Shown here: positions 16,454-24,702 of the stretch, piece after piece
How the letters are laid out: every line of letters begins with the position of its first letter
Position numbering within the stretch: position 1 is the stretch's first letter
Virus record (IMG/VR): IMGVR_UViG_3300008450_009256
Location: 1-42,542 of that record
Origin: a virus
DNA length: 42,542 nt
Direction: 5' to 3' (one strand)
Position numbers and translations under genes: made by a program
Notes under the pieces: model-generated
What the model saw: only the letters and a program-made list of their open reading frames with translations
Database searches by the model: none
What the model was told of the DNA's origin: nothing

Positions 16454-17482
16454 CTAGCTGGCGGTGACGCTGAGCGTGCGCACGCCGAGCGTGGTCGCGG
16501 TGAACTCGGTCTCGTAGCATTCCACCACGATCTCCCACTGCTTCACGCTGAGCTGGCGGACATAGACGGCAAACCGTCCACCCTGCTGCGTGTTGGCGAT
16601 GGCCGTCTTGAAGTTGCTCGGGTCCACCGTGCTCGTCGGCGAGCTGGTGAAGAGGAGCACCTTCGCGCCGGTGATGCGGGTCTTGCTCGTGCCGCTCTGG
16701 TAGCGGGACTCGTCGAGGTAGCCCTTCAGACCTGCGATCTGCGAAGCCTGCACGACGGTCATCGCGCGGCCCGCCACGGCTTTCGCCGCGTTGGTCGCAC
16801 CATACGTCTGGAGGCGCAGGAGCTGCGCGCCGAGGCCCCATAGGGCGCTGTTCGGCGTGATGCCGCTCGCGTCGCCGGAGATCTGCACCTGGTTGGCCAG
16901 GTCATAGTCCGGGTCCGCCGCGCCGGCGGCATCCCACACGAGCGGGACATCCGTGGCGGCGGCGATGGCGAGCGCATACTTGCGGCGGGCCGCGTTGCGC
17001 TTGATGCGCTGCATGAGCATCTGCGTGTAGAACTCCTGCCAGTTCGGCTGGTTCTTGATGCGGTCGTAGTCGAGCACGATGCGCAGTCCGCGATTGGGCA
17101 CGGTGCGGGTCGTCTTCGACTGCGTGTAGTCCACGGCCTTGAAGTCGCCGCCGATGGCGCGCAGGTCGTCGTCGCCGTTCACGTCACTCAGGAATGCTTC
17201 CGCATTCGGGTAGGTGATGTGCTCGTAGCGTTCGCCGGTGCCGGGCAGCGTGGGTGCGAGGAATTCGCACAGCGCGTCGAGGTTCGCGGGGTCGCGCCAG
17301 CCGGTGGCGTAAGTAGTGAGCGGCTCGGAGAAATGCGCCTGCACAAACAGGCTGGCATTCGCCGTGGTGATGCCCTCGTGCGGGGTGTCCTGCCCGAGGA
17401 TGAAGGGCCGCGGCTGCGCCGATGCCATGATGGAAGCGGCGAGTGCCGCGTTGGCCGTGCGGCCGATGAGTGTGTCTTTCAT
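16454..17482 (-). CDS. Major capsid protein
   Basis: A 342-aa protein in the position of Mu gene T, after protease/scaffold and decoration-type genes and before the gp36-like gene. It shows the usual HK97-fold run: a helical N-terminus, a strand/loop part with YDRIKNQPNWQEFYTQML, a spine-helix candidate (QRIKRNAARRKYALAIAAAT), then an A-domain-like region and C-terminal strands (RFAVYVRQLSVKQWEIVVEC). Length agrees with capsid proteins of this phage group. Its leader contains a hairpin (17519-17545) and a CA-rich stretch with no Shine-Dalgarno, and a strong hairpin follows the stop; both suggest separate control of this abundant product. A short N-terminal extension is not evident. Confidence 0.75.
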   Translation of the reverse strand: MKDTLIGRTANAALAASIMASAQPRPFILGQDTPHEGITTANASLFVQAHFSEPLTTYATGWRDPANLDALCEFLAPTLPGTGERYEHITYPNAEAFLSDVNGDDDLRAIGGDFKAVDYTQSKTTRTVPNRGLRIVLDYDRIKNQPNWQEFYTQMLMQRIKRNAARRKYALAIAAATDVPLVWDAAGAADPDYDLANQVQISGDASGITPNSALWGLGAQLLRLQTYGATNAAKAVAGRAMTVVQASQIAGLKGYLDESRYQSGTSKTRITGAKVLLFTSSPTSTVDPSNFKTAIANTQQGGRFAVYVRQLSVKQWEIVVECYETEFTATTLGVRTLSVTAS

Positions 17483-17518
17483 GTGTGTCTGATTCGTGGT
17501 TGTGTGTGTGGTGGCAAA

Positions 17519-17545
17519 GCCGCGTGGGCGCTTCGCCTTTACGGC
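17519..17545. repeat. Interspersed palindrome, copy 2 (before capsid gene)
   Basis: GCCGCGTGGGCGCTTCGCCT ending in TTACGGC: nested arms GCCG/CGGC and GGCG/CGCC. It overlaps the TAG of the gene ending at 17545 and precedes a CA-rich capsid leader. Related copies are at 10384-10418 and 34743-34772. Confidence 0.6.
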
Positions 17546-18207
17546 TAGGTGAGCACCTTGACTTCCGCCGGCGTCGCGAGTGCGGCGCCGAGCGCGGCCA
17601 CATCGGCCTGGAGCGCGTTGTAGGAGACCTTCAGCGCATTGGCCAAAGTCTGCGTGGTGCCGGCGTCACTGCCGTTGGTGGTCGCGTTCTGCGAGCTGGT
17701 CAGCGCGGCGATGATGACGACTTTGATCGGCGCATGCGTGACGGCATCGATGACGTAGTTGCTGCTGCCCTCCTGCACGGCCAGCGCGCTGGAGCGGCCG
17801 ACGCGCCAGTAGGTGCCTGCGACGGTGGGCTCGGCCTGCACGAAGCCGTTGGCGGCCGTGTAGAGGTCGATGTTCGCCGCGAGCGCCGTGGCGCAGCGCA
17901 GCCGCCGCGAGCTTTCGGAGCGGTTGAGCGGGTTGACGTGGACGATGTCTTCCGCGGCATCCGGCGAATCGGTGGTGCTGCCGATCGGACGATCGGCTGC
18001 GCCACAGACGGCGGAGTGGAACGCATCGGTGCCCGACTTGACGAGCAGGTGCGTGTAACTGAGCGCAGCGTCGGCGCGGCGCGTATAAACGGTGTTCGTG
18101 CCCGTGGCGGTCTCGGCGTTCGCGGTGGCGAATGTCTCGCGCAGTCCGCCGACGAATAGGCCGGCGAAGGCGAGCAGGATGACTTTGATTCGTTTGAATG
18201 GATTCAT
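17545..18207 (-). CDS. Putative capsid decoration protein with hydrophobic N-terminus
   Basis: A 220-aa protein; start at ATG 18205-18207 because codons upstream are heptamer leader. Residues 3-22 (PFKRIKVILLAFAGLFVGGL) look like a signal or membrane segment, which is odd for a virion protein. The rest is beta-rich (GTYWRVGRSSALAVQEGSSN, HAPIKVVIIAA) and resembles capsid-stabilising/DUF2190-type proteins in composition; it lies directly upstream of the major capsid gene as such proteins do. The following 88-aa gene product has a similar basic-hydrophobic N-terminus, so the pair may share a targeting or scaffold-like feature. Function is inferred. Confidence 0.5.
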   Translation of the reverse strand: MNPFKRIKVILLAFAGLFVGGLRETFATANAETATGTNTVYTRRADAALSYTHLLVKSGTDAFHSAVCGAADRPIGSTTDSPDAAEDIVHVNPLNRSESSRRLRCATALAANIDLYTAANGFVQAEPTVAGTYWRVGRSSALAVQEGSSNYVIDAVTHAPIKVVIIAALTSSQNATTNGSDAGTTQTLANALKVSYNALQADVAALGAALATPAEVKVLT

Positions 18208-18212
18208 GGTCG

Positions 18213-18242
18213 TGATTGGTGACTGGTGATTGGTGACTGGTT
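18213..18242 (-). repeat. A-type heptamer tandem repeat, leader of decoration gene
   Basis: Plus-strand units TGATTGG, TGACTGG, TGATTGG, TGACTGG with period 7, a few bases upstream of the ATG at 18207 on the minus strand. The sense strand is CA-rich. Confidence 0.85.
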
Positions 18243-18250
18243 GGCGTCGG

Positions 18251-18517
18251 TTACTTCTTCCCCTTCTTCGCCCCGGCGGTGCGCTCGTTCTCGGCCTTCT
18301 GGCTGATGGCGGCCTGCACGGCTTGATCGAGATCAAGACCGGCCTGCACGCGCCAGCGCACGTCCTCGGGATCGACTCCCGCGCCCTTGCATTGCAGGGC
18401 GAGCGGGCTGGTGGTGTCCGTGGCTTCGGCCTCGGCGGTATTGGCGGTGCAGAAGCCGGCGGGCCGTCCGAAGACGAGCGCGAGCAGGCTGAGCACCACG
18501 AGTTTGAGTTGTTTCAT
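18251..18517 (-). CDS. Small protein with signal-like N-terminus
   Basis: An 88-aa protein. MKQLKLVVLSLLALVFGRPA is a typical basic-hydrophobic signal or anchor, followed by FCTANTAEAEATDTT and a charged C-terminus ending in Lys-rich AGAKKGKK. The segment WRVQAGLDLDQAVQAAISQK is predicted helical. A Cys after the hydrophobic stretch does not fit a strict lipobox. It sits between protease/scaffold and decoration-type genes; no known counterpart was recognised. The leader is CA-rich (AACACACCAACAGACCACAC in sense) with no Shine-Dalgarno. Confidence 0.5.
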   Translation of the reverse strand: MKQLKLVVLSLLALVFGRPAGFCTANTAEAEATDTTSPLALQCKGAGVDPEDVRWRVQAGLDLDQAVQAAISQKAENERTAGAKKGKK

Positions 18518-18568
18518 TGGTGTGTGGTCTGTTGGTGTGTTGGTTTGCTCTTTCTGTGGTGCTCAGGC

Positions 18569-19831
18569 TCAGGCTTTCGCCGGGTCCTGCATCGCGGCGA
18601 AGAGGCCCGCGAAATTCTTGTCGCCCTTCACGCGCGCATAGGCGGTGTCGTAGTCGCACCCGTCGTCTTTCATGCGCTTCGCGACGGCGTCCTGCAGCGC
18701 GCCTTGGCGGGCGTTGGCCGTGGAGATGTCCAGGCGCGTGCCATTGATCTCGACGCTATGCGTGTTCATCGCGGGCTTGCGCGTCGCGAGTTCGGTGAGC
18801 GCGGCAGCGGCAGTGTTCGCCGTGGTGAGGCGCGTCTTGAAGTCGGCGCTCTCGGCTGGCGTGATGATCCCGCGCTTCTCGACGGCGGCGAGCAGGCCGG
18901 TGACGAGCGCATCGCGCTCAGTCGTCAGCGCGGTGTTCGCGGTGCGCAGGTTGTCGCGCTCGGTCGTGAGTGCGGCGTGCTGCGTGCGCAGCGTGTCGCG
19001 TTCGGCGTTGAGCGTGGTGACTGTGGTGTTGGCGGTGTTCAGGGCGCTGTCGCGCTCTGCGAGGGTGACGACGGCGGCGTTGGCCGTGGTCGCTCCGGTA
19101 ATGATGGCGCTGGCGTCGGCATTCTCGGGGAGCCCGAGCGCTTTCCGCAGCGCGGCGATCTGTTCAGGTGTCATGCTGTTGTGTGTGTTGGTTGCGGTTG
19201 GTTCTGCCTGCGGATTGCCGGCGAGAGGGTTGAGAGTGTTCGCCGTCCACGCGGGGACGGTGCGGATGTTTGGCGTGCGCGTGAGCGTCACGCTCTCGAC
19301 GTGCTCGGGATAGACGCGGCCCGCGGCGTCCGCGCGCTCGTGCCACCAGTTGATCGATGGATGCAGCGGCCCGCGCTCGCGGTCGCCGCGGCGGGCGGCG
19401 TCGCTCCACACGACCTTGCCTTCGAGCGCATTGGCCGTGGCGCGCAGCTCGGTGATCTCGCCGATGATGGGGAGCTTCGACCAGTCGGACGGATCGAGAT
19501 CCGGATGCGCCGCGCCGGGCGGCGCATCGAAGACGGGCATCGAGAGCGAGGGCTTCAGCCGGTGCCTCACATTCTTGAGCCAGCGGAACGAGCGGCCCGC
19601 GATGCTGTTCCAGCTCCGGATCATCGCATCCGCCTGGGACGCGCCGAAGACCTGCACGTAGCGCCCGCCCGGCTCCGGGAATTCGCCGAACGGCGCGAGC
19701 ACATGCCAGCCATCCGCGAGCGCCTCGGGCAGCGCATTCGCCGTGGCGATGCAGTCGAGCGCGAGTCCCTCGGGCGCGTCGGAGACGGCGGAGTTGGCGG
19801 TGCGGGAAAGGGTGAGTGTGCGCGGATTCAT
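18569..19831 (-). CDS. Prohead protease / scaffold, Mu I-like
   Basis: A 420-aa protein. The start chosen is ATG 19829-19831; another ATG at 19864 would overlap the portal gene and lengthen it by 11 residues. The N-terminal 220 residues match Mu I-like proteases in layout: GEITELRATANALEGKVVW, then LHPSINWWHERADAAG and HVESVTLTRTPNIRTVPAW, the conserved substrate-proximal motifs of that group. After a linker (PTATNTHNSMTPEQ) comes a long coiled coil (about 255-330: TLAERDSALNTANTTVTTL onward), the scaffold part. One gene therefore carries protease and scaffold. The C-terminus (KGDKNFAGLFAAMQDP) may be the processed tail. Confidence 0.7.
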   Translation of the reverse strand: MNPRTLTLSRTANSAVSDAPEGLALDCIATANALPEALADGWHVLAPFGEFPEPGGRYVQVFGASQADAMIRSWNSIAGRSFRWLKNVRHRLKPSLSMPVFDAPPGAAHPDLDPSDWSKLPIIGEITELRATANALEGKVVWSDAARRGDRERGPLHPSINWWHERADAAGRVYPEHVESVTLTRTPNIRTVPAWTANTLNPLAGNPQAEPTATNTHNSMTPEQIAALRKALGLPENADASAIITGATTANAAVVTLAERDSALNTANTTVTTLNAERDTLRTQHAALTTERDNLRTANTALTTERDALVTGLLAAVEKRGIITPAESADFKTRLTTANTAAAALTELATRKPAMNTHSVEINGTRLDISTANARQGALQDAVAKRMKDDGCDYDTAYARVKGDKNFAGLFAAMQDPAKA

Positions 19832-19835
19832 GCGA

Positions 19836-22025
19836 TCAGGGTTTGTGTTGGGTTGCCGCTTCATCGGCCCGGCGCTGCGGGATATGGGCGTGGACGCGCC
19901 AGATCTTGACCTGTGTCGGCAACAGGTTTGTGCCTTGGTTCACCTTGGCGTCCTCCGTCGTCTCGACGATTCCGCGGACTTTATAGACGCCGGTCTTGTT
20001 CAGTAGCATCGCCGCCTTGTCCGCGTGCTCGCGGCTTGCTGTCGTGATCACCGCCTGACTGCCATAGACGTCGGCGTCTCTAACGTGTACGCCTGCGGAT
20101 TGCAGAAGCTCTCCCATCTTGTGGGAATGGATCTGGCGTTTCGTCCAAGGCACACCGCCGGTGCTGTATTGATTCCCGTGAAACTCATGCCCCACAGCGG
20201 GCACATGATCCGGCGCGTGCTTCACGTTCCACCCGGCTGGCTTTCCATCGACGATGCTCTCCTCCACCCATGTGCCTGGCTTTTCAGCGGCGAATTGTTC
20301 CGCTTCCTTCTTGGTGGCGAATGGCTTCGTGAGCCAATTCACGCCTTCCCGTTTCGGCTTCGGAGCTACAACGGGCGGATGGGTCAACTCGCCGGCCTTC
20401 ACCATCTTTCGCTTCCCGTCTAGCCATCCGTGAATCAACACGTCATCCCCGTCTGCCTCGACGATTGTATGCGGCTTGCCTTTGTGCATGGCGTGTTGGC
20501 CATTCGTCCACTTCCCATCCGCATCCCGCGCTTCGTTCGGATCGTAGTTCGCCGTGCGGAGTGCCTCCTCGACGAGCTGCTGCAGTCGCGAGAGCCGCGC
20601 GGTGTTCGCTGTGCTGTCCGTAGTCCCGCCTTTAGGCGGAATGGGCGAGCTGGTTCCGCCTGAAGGCGGGACTACGTGCGCCCCGACCGGCTGCAGCACG
20701 TCGTCTTCGTCCGCAGTCTCGTCGAGCATCGGCACGCCGAGGCGGTCGGCGACGTTCTCCAGGTCCACGCGGCCGCCGCGGTCGGCAATGAAGCCGGCGC
20801 TGTCGCGGAGCTGCTGCGCGTCCTCGTTGTCCATGTCCGGCAGGCCGAACCACGCGAGCGGCTCGACGCCTTCGCCAAAGCAATAGCGGATGACGGCGCG
20901 ATCGATGAACGTCCGGCACGCGCTGGCGATGTTCGCGCAGTGGGCCATCTCCAGCGCCTCGCATTCGTTGATCTGCGAGGAGATGCCCTGTTCGTTCTGC
21001 TGGCTGGCGATGTTCGCCTGGCCGCCGCCGCGGAACATCACGGTCATCTTCTCATCCTGCCGGTCGAGGAACCGCTCGAAGACATCCACGCTCGCCGTGC
21101 CTTCCGGGCCGAGCAGCGAGATGGGCGGCTTGTCGGTGCTCTGGCACTCATGGAGCGCGATGCCCATGTCGCCATTGAAATCCTGCACGATGCTCGTGAG
21201 CGCGCGGCCGGCGTCGCTGTCGGCGCGCGCGGTCGTCATGCCGATCACCTTCTGCTGGCCGTAGCGTTCGTTGTAGATCGTCCAGTCCTGGAAGGTGAGC
21301 CGCTTAAAGATGTAGCACCCGGCGGCGGCGAACATCATGCCCTCGCCGCTCGTCACCATCCATTCGCCCTCCCAGTTGCAGTCCTCGCCGATGCCGCCGT
21401 AGCCGCCGTGGCGGAGCAGGCGCAGCGTGCCCGAGGTGTTCTCGAAGAACCACAGCGGCACGTATTCCATCTCGGCGGAGAGCGCGGGCACGGGTGCGCC
21501 GCCCTCGACTTCGATCGTCTTGCCGGACGGCTTCCAGACGAAGTGATGCACCGCGTAGCGCATGGCGTGCGCGAGGCCCATCTGCTTGAGCAGCAGGTGC
21601 CGGTCGCCGCGGATGTTCTTATCGAAGGCATCCACGGCCGTGACGTTGTCGTAAAAGTATTGCAGTGCCGCAGCGTGGCGTGCCGCCTCGATCGGATCGG
21701 CGTCCTTGCGCTTCTGCACGCCCCAGGGCTTTTGCGCGACGGCGTTCTGGAGCTGGGGCACGACGAAGCTCAGCGTGTCATCGCGCCGGATCATCGCATC
21801 CCAGAACAGAGCGCCTTGCCACAGGTAGCCGAGATCGAAGTGATCGTGTGCCGCCGCGAGGTTCTCCGGCGAGACCATGCGGAGCGGGTTGAAGCGCATC
21901 CGGCGTGCCAGTTCGACTGTGGAGGCCGAGAACGCGGAGCCGGTCTGCGGCATGGAAACCGCGGCGCTCGCGGCGGGCGCGGCGAGGGATTTCCCGTTCG
22001 TGGGCGCTTTGGTCTGCTTTTTCAC
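19836..22025 (-). CDS. Portal protein, Mu gp29 / DUF935-like, with C-terminal extension
   Basis: A 729-aa protein. Start is put at the GTG at 22023-22025, preceded by a good Shine-Dalgarno (AAGGAGG in sense, 22033-22039) and overlapping the stop of the small upstream ORF as GTGA. Residues about 25-450 match DUF935 portals (DWTIYNERYGQQKVIGM, then SIVQDFNGDMGIALHE). The C-terminal ~280 residues hold NYDPNEARDADGKWTNG and VGHEFHGNQYSTGG, motifs that recur in phage head proteins. Between them, at about residues 450-469, an interspersed palindromic element is read through in frame. The portal forms the dodecameric DNA channel and binds terminase. Confidence 0.8.
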   Translation of the reverse strand: MKKQTKAPTNGKSLAAPAASAAVSMPQTGSAFSASTVELARRMRFNPLRMVSPENLAAAHDHFDLGYLWQGALFWDAMIRRDDTLSFVVPQLQNAVAQKPWGVQKRKDADPIEAARHAAALQYFYDNVTAVDAFDKNIRGDRHLLLKQMGLAHAMRYAVHHFVWKPSGKTIEVEGGAPVPALSAEMEYVPLWFFENTSGTLRLLRHGGYGGIGEDCNWEGEWMVTSGEGMMFAAAGCYIFKRLTFQDWTIYNERYGQQKVIGMTTARADSDAGRALTSIVQDFNGDMGIALHECQSTDKPPISLLGPEGTASVDVFERFLDRQDEKMTVMFRGGGQANIASQQNEQGISSQINECEALEMAHCANIASACRTFIDRAVIRYCFGEGVEPLAWFGLPDMDNEDAQQLRDSAGFIADRGGRVDLENVADRLGVPMLDETADEDDVLQPVGAHVVPPSGGTSSPIPPKGGTTDSTANTARLSRLQQLVEEALRTANYDPNEARDADGKWTNGQHAMHKGKPHTIVEADGDDVLIHGWLDGKRKMVKAGELTHPPVVAPKPKREGVNWLTKPFATKKEAEQFAAEKPGTWVEESIVDGKPAGWNVKHAPDHVPAVGHEFHGNQYSTGGVPWTKRQIHSHKMGELLQSAGVHVRDADVYGSQAVITTASREHADKAAMLLNKTGVYKVRGIVETTEDAKVNQGTNLLPTQVKIWRVHAHIPQRRADEAATQHKP
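20619..20676. repeat. Palindromic repeat element inserted in frame in portal gene
   Basis: Arms 20619-20641 and 20654-20676 are inverted copies matching at 22 of 23 positions (outer part CGTAGTCCCGCC, inner part AGGCGGAA), separated by 12 bp. Each arm is itself nearly palindromic. On the minus strand it encodes VVPPSGGTSSPIPPKGGTT without breaking the portal frame. I recall such peptide strings in proteins of many environmental genomes, consistent with a dispersed REP/MITE-like unit. Confidence 0.85.
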
Positions 22026-22144
22026 GGTTGCGCCTCCTTTCCAGCCGCGCTGCATACGCGCGGAAACGCGCTGCATAGGCCGCGGAGCGCCGGATCGCGG
22101 GTCGGAACACCCGGAAACTGAATTTGGGGCGTATAGCGCGTCAT
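22022..22144 (-). CDS. 40-aa ORF coupling terminase and portal
   Basis: ATG at 22142-22144 overlaps the terminase stop as ATGA; its TGA (22022-22024) overlaps the portal GTG as GTGA. The peptide is MTRYTPQIQFPGVPTRDP followed by ALRGLCSAFPRVCSAAGKEAQ and P. I do not recognise it. The exact coupling at both ends suggests that it is translated, either as a small protein or as a leader that feeds ribosomes to the portal start. Confidence 0.5.
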   Translation of the reverse strand: MTRYTPQIQFPGVPTRDPALRGLCSAFPRVCSAAGKEAQP

Positions 22145-23784
22145 AGCATCCCTCCGATTTGCCGGCCCATCGCCGCGCCGCGCCCGGTGCGGTCGTTGCC
22201 CCGGATCGCGACGCTGCTGCCGACCGCCGCGCCCGGCGCGTGCAGGCCGTATTCCGCGGCCCCGCCGCTGGCGAAGCTGTCGCCGTGCGCGCCGTCGCTG
22301 CTGTCGGGCGTGCATTCGTAGCGGCCCGCGTTCTTCACCGTCATCCGTTGGTCCTTCTTGAAGTATTCGCCGCCCGGCAGCGCGTAGCGGTTCTCATTCA
22401 CCGCGGCGCTGTAGAGGTCGCCGAGGAAGGTCTTGAAGTTGATCGTGTCCTGGTAGCCGGCGGGCTGGGGCTCCACGTTCTGACTCTCGATGATGAGCCG
22501 CACGGGGACGATCGCGCGGAGGTCGTCCGCCACGAGGTCGGCAAAGTAGCGCTCGCTGGTGGCGAGGATGTTCAGCGACATGGCCGCGCCGCCTTCCGGG
22601 CGGCGTGCAATCGCCATGCAAAGCCGGCGCAGGCGATCCATCACCACGGCCGCCTTGCGTTCCTTCCAGAAAAGCACGAGCCGCTGTGCGCGATCGCCGC
22701 CGGTCTGTTCGGTGATCGTCACAGCGGTCGGGTTGCTCGTGGCCTTCGTGGTGGTCGCCGGGTCCATGCCGATGGAGACGCGTCCGCCGCGGAGGTTCGC
22801 CGCGAGCGCGGAGAGCGCGCGCTGGAAGTCCACCTCGTCGTCAATGAACGCGCAATGGCATTGCCCGATGCCGCGCTGTTGCGCCGTGAGCATCGCGAGA
22901 AGGTCGATGGCCGCGGTGCCGCCGCTGATATGGAGGAGATCGTAGTTGTAGGGGAGCTGCCCTTTGTTGCCCGGCTCGCTGCGGAATTCCTCGATCGTCA
23001 TCGGCTCACCCCGGTTGTCGTAGAGCACGTGGCCGGCCTCGTAGGCATCCGCCAGCGCGACGCGGTGAATGAGGATGCGGTTCTCGCCCCGGTAGAAGTG
23101 GCCCTTCGCGTCCGGCGCGAAGTCGGCATCCGGCGGCGGCATCGTCATCGTGAAGAACGGATGCCGGTCATCGCGGCAGAGGTTGCTCGCGTAGATCATC
23201 TTCAGGTCCGGCACGTCGCGGAAGATGGGGTCCACCGCCTCGCGCAGGGCGAGTTCGAGATTCACCGGCGTGAAGCCCGCCTCGTCGCGCAGCACCGTGC
23301 CGCGCCAGCCGCGCGCCGTCGCCGGAACGGGTGCAATCACGAGCTGGCGGCTGTAGCTCGTCTTGTCGAAGTAGAGGCGCATCTCCAGACGCTTGCTCTT
23401 GTAGAGATCCGCGAAGTCCTCGCGAGTGAGCGTGCCGTATTCCTTGCCGCTCTCGGCGTCGGCACACTTGAAGTCGAGCTTTCCCGCCTCCGCCTGCGCG
23501 GTGAAGAGGCTCTGCTGTGCCTCGGCTTCGTTCTGCACGAGGATGGCCGCTTCAATCGCGCTCACGCTCATGTTAATGAGTTCCGTGCCGAGCAGCAGCG
23601 ACGCGCTCGCGGCGATCACGGTCTGCCCCGGTGCCTTGCTCATCTCGTCAAAGGCAATCGCGCCGAGGTTCGTGCTCTTGCGGCAGCGCCGTGCCCAAAA
23701 CATCACGACGACGCGTTCCTTCCGCACCGCTGCGAGCAGTTGCTTCTCGTATTCGCGACGGCCGCCGGTGCGCTGGTGGATCAT
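22141..23784 (-). CDS. Terminase large subunit, Mu gp28-like
   Basis: A 547-aa protein; the ATG at 23782-23784 overlaps the small terminase stop, and codons further upstream are antiphase. ATPase: a degenerate Walker A around residues 31-38 (ARRCRKST) and Walker B GTVLRDEAG (162-170, D167-E168). Nuclease: RNase H-like strand RVSIGMDPATTT with D341, and acidic CAFIDDEVDF (311-320). It cuts and pumps DNA into the prohead; in Mu relatives packaging starts in phage DNA and runs into host DNA. Followed by a 40-aa ORF and the portal gene with overlapping stop/start codons. Confidence 0.8.
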   Translation of the reverse strand: MIHQRTGGRREYEKQLLAAVRKERVVVMFWARRCRKSTNLGAIAFDEMSKAPGQTVIAASASLLLGTELINMSVSAIEAAILVQNEAEAQQSLFTAQAEAGKLDFKCADAESGKEYGTLTREDFADLYKSKRLEMRLYFDKTSYSRQLVIAPVPATARGWRGTVLRDEAGFTPVNLELALREAVDPIFRDVPDLKMIYASNLCRDDRHPFFTMTMPPPDADFAPDAKGHFYRGENRILIHRVALADAYEAGHVLYDNRGEPMTIEEFRSEPGNKGQLPYNYDLLHISGGTAAIDLLAMLTAQQRGIGQCHCAFIDDEVDFQRALSALAANLRGGRVSIGMDPATTTKATSNPTAVTITEQTGGDRAQRLVLFWKERKAAVVMDRLRRLCMAIARRPEGGAAMSLNILATSERYFADLVADDLRAIVPVRLIIESQNVEPQPAGYQDTINFKTFLGDLYSAAVNENRYALPGGEYFKKDQRMTVKNAGRYECTPDSSDGAHGDSFASGGAAEYGLHAPGAAVGSSVAIRGNDRTGRGAAMGRQIGGML

Positions 23785-24398
23785 GCCGGCAGCTCCACTT
23801 TGGTTGCATCCACGTCCGCAAAGTATGCCCTGCGGATGGCCGCGATCTTCTCCGCCTGCGGGATCGTGCTCTCGGCGATCTCCGTCACCTTCTCGCGCAG
23901 TGTCCTGTCGAGCAGCTTCGCCGCCGTCTGCTCCTCGAACTTCTCCCGATCCAGCGAGAGCTTGAGCAGCGCGATTTGCTGATCCTTCTTCTTCAGCTCC
24001 GCCTTCGTGCGCGCGGACTCGTCCGCGATCATCAGGTAGCGGGCCTGCTGATAGTCCTCGTGTTTGTCGTCCGCTGCGAAGATCTCCGCCATCCGGCGAT
24101 CCAGCGCGGCCATTCGCTGCTGGGGTGTGTAGCCTTTCTCCTGTGCCTCGGACTCGATCTGCTCCAGTGCCTTCGCCCGCACGCGGTCCCGGCGTTCCTC
24201 GCTCTCCCAGAATGCCAGCGCCGCATAGAGCGCCGACTTCCCGCACTCGATGTGGAGCTGTGTGGCAATCCGCTGCAAGCACGCCTGCCAGCCATCCGAT
24301 TGCAGCCAGCCAGCCACGAGCCTGCGATCCTTTTCGGGCAGGCCGAGGAGCTTCGCGTCGCGTCGGGGTTTGCGTGGGAATTTGGGATTGGCACTCAT
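23781..24398 (-). CDS. Terminase small subunit, Mu gp27 / DUF3486-like
   Basis: A 205-aa, mostly helical, charged protein directly upstream of the large terminase with a 4-base overlap. N-terminal basic part (KFPRKPRRDAKLLGLPEKDR) and an early helix-turn-helix candidate (QRIATQLHIECGKSALYAAL) fit DNA recognition; the remainder is coiled coil (KAELKKKDQQIALLKLSLDR), as in small terminases that oligomerise. Assigned by position and pattern to the Mu gp27-like group. Its leader (24403-24438) is a B-type heptamer array immediately before the ATG. Confidence 0.65.
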   Translation of the reverse strand: MSANPKFPRKPRRDAKLLGLPEKDRRLVAGWLQSDGWQACLQRIATQLHIECGKSALYAALAFWESEERRDRVRAKALEQIESEAQEKGYTPQQRMAALDRRMAEIFAADDKHEDYQQARYLMIADESARTKAELKKKDQQIALLKLSLDREKFEEQTAAKLLDRTLREKVTEIAESTIPQAEKIAAIRRAYFADVDATKVELPA

Positions 24399-24402
24399 TC
24401 AC

Positions 24403-24438
24403 TGGACGTTGGGCGTTGGGCGTTGGGCGTTGGACGTT
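24403..24438 (-). repeat. B-type heptamer tandem repeat, leader of small terminase
   Basis: Plus-strand units GGACGTT, GGGCGTT, GGGCGTT, GGGCGTT, GGACGTT with period 7. In the minus-strand transcript this reads CAACGCCCAACGCCCAACGT and ends 4 bases before the ATG at 24398. Confidence 0.9.
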
Positions 24439-24444
24439 GCGGGT

Positions 24445-24702
24445 TCACTGTGCCTGTGCGCGGTTGCGGCCCTTGGGCGTGAGGAAGTAGGACATGAGCT
24501 TGTGCCCGGCATCGTCCTCGCGGGCGCCGAGCGTCGCGGTGAGCTGTCCCTTTTCCTCCAGCCGCGTGAGCGCGGTCTCCACATCCGCCAGGCTGTGGCG
24601 CTGGCCGGTGAATTGCAGCAGCTCGCGGCGGATCTGGTCCGCATAGACGGGGTCGCCCGATGCGGCGAGGATGGCGGTGAGGATGGCGAGTTCAGTGTTC
24701 AT
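24445..24702 (-). CDS. Small winged-helix protein
   Basis: An 85-aa protein with a compact winged-helix pattern: helix 1 (NTELAILTAILAAS), helix 2 (YADQIRRELLQFTG), recognition helix (SLADVETALTRLEEKGQ) and a wing (LTATLGAREDDAGHKLMSYF LTPKG in two parts). This resembles PadR/Arc-like small phage winged helices encoded just upstream of terminase. It may bind DNA during packaging or regulate late genes. It overlaps the upstream membrane-protein gene by 4 bases. Confidence 0.6.
   Translation of the reverse strand: MNTELAILTAILAASGDPVYADQIRRELLQFTGQRHSLADVETALTRLEEKGQLTATLGAREDDAGHKLMSYFLTPKGRNRAQAQ

Noticed and set aside
1426-17482. Contractile tail (sheath) gene as in Mu
   Set aside because: No sheath-like protein of about 400-500 aa precedes the tail tube; gene order fits a non-contractile tail.
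18230-19909. Plus-strand frame of about 560 codons opposite protease/scaffold
   Set aside because: Antisense shadow; no recognisable motif, whereas the minus strand has protease and coiled-coil features.
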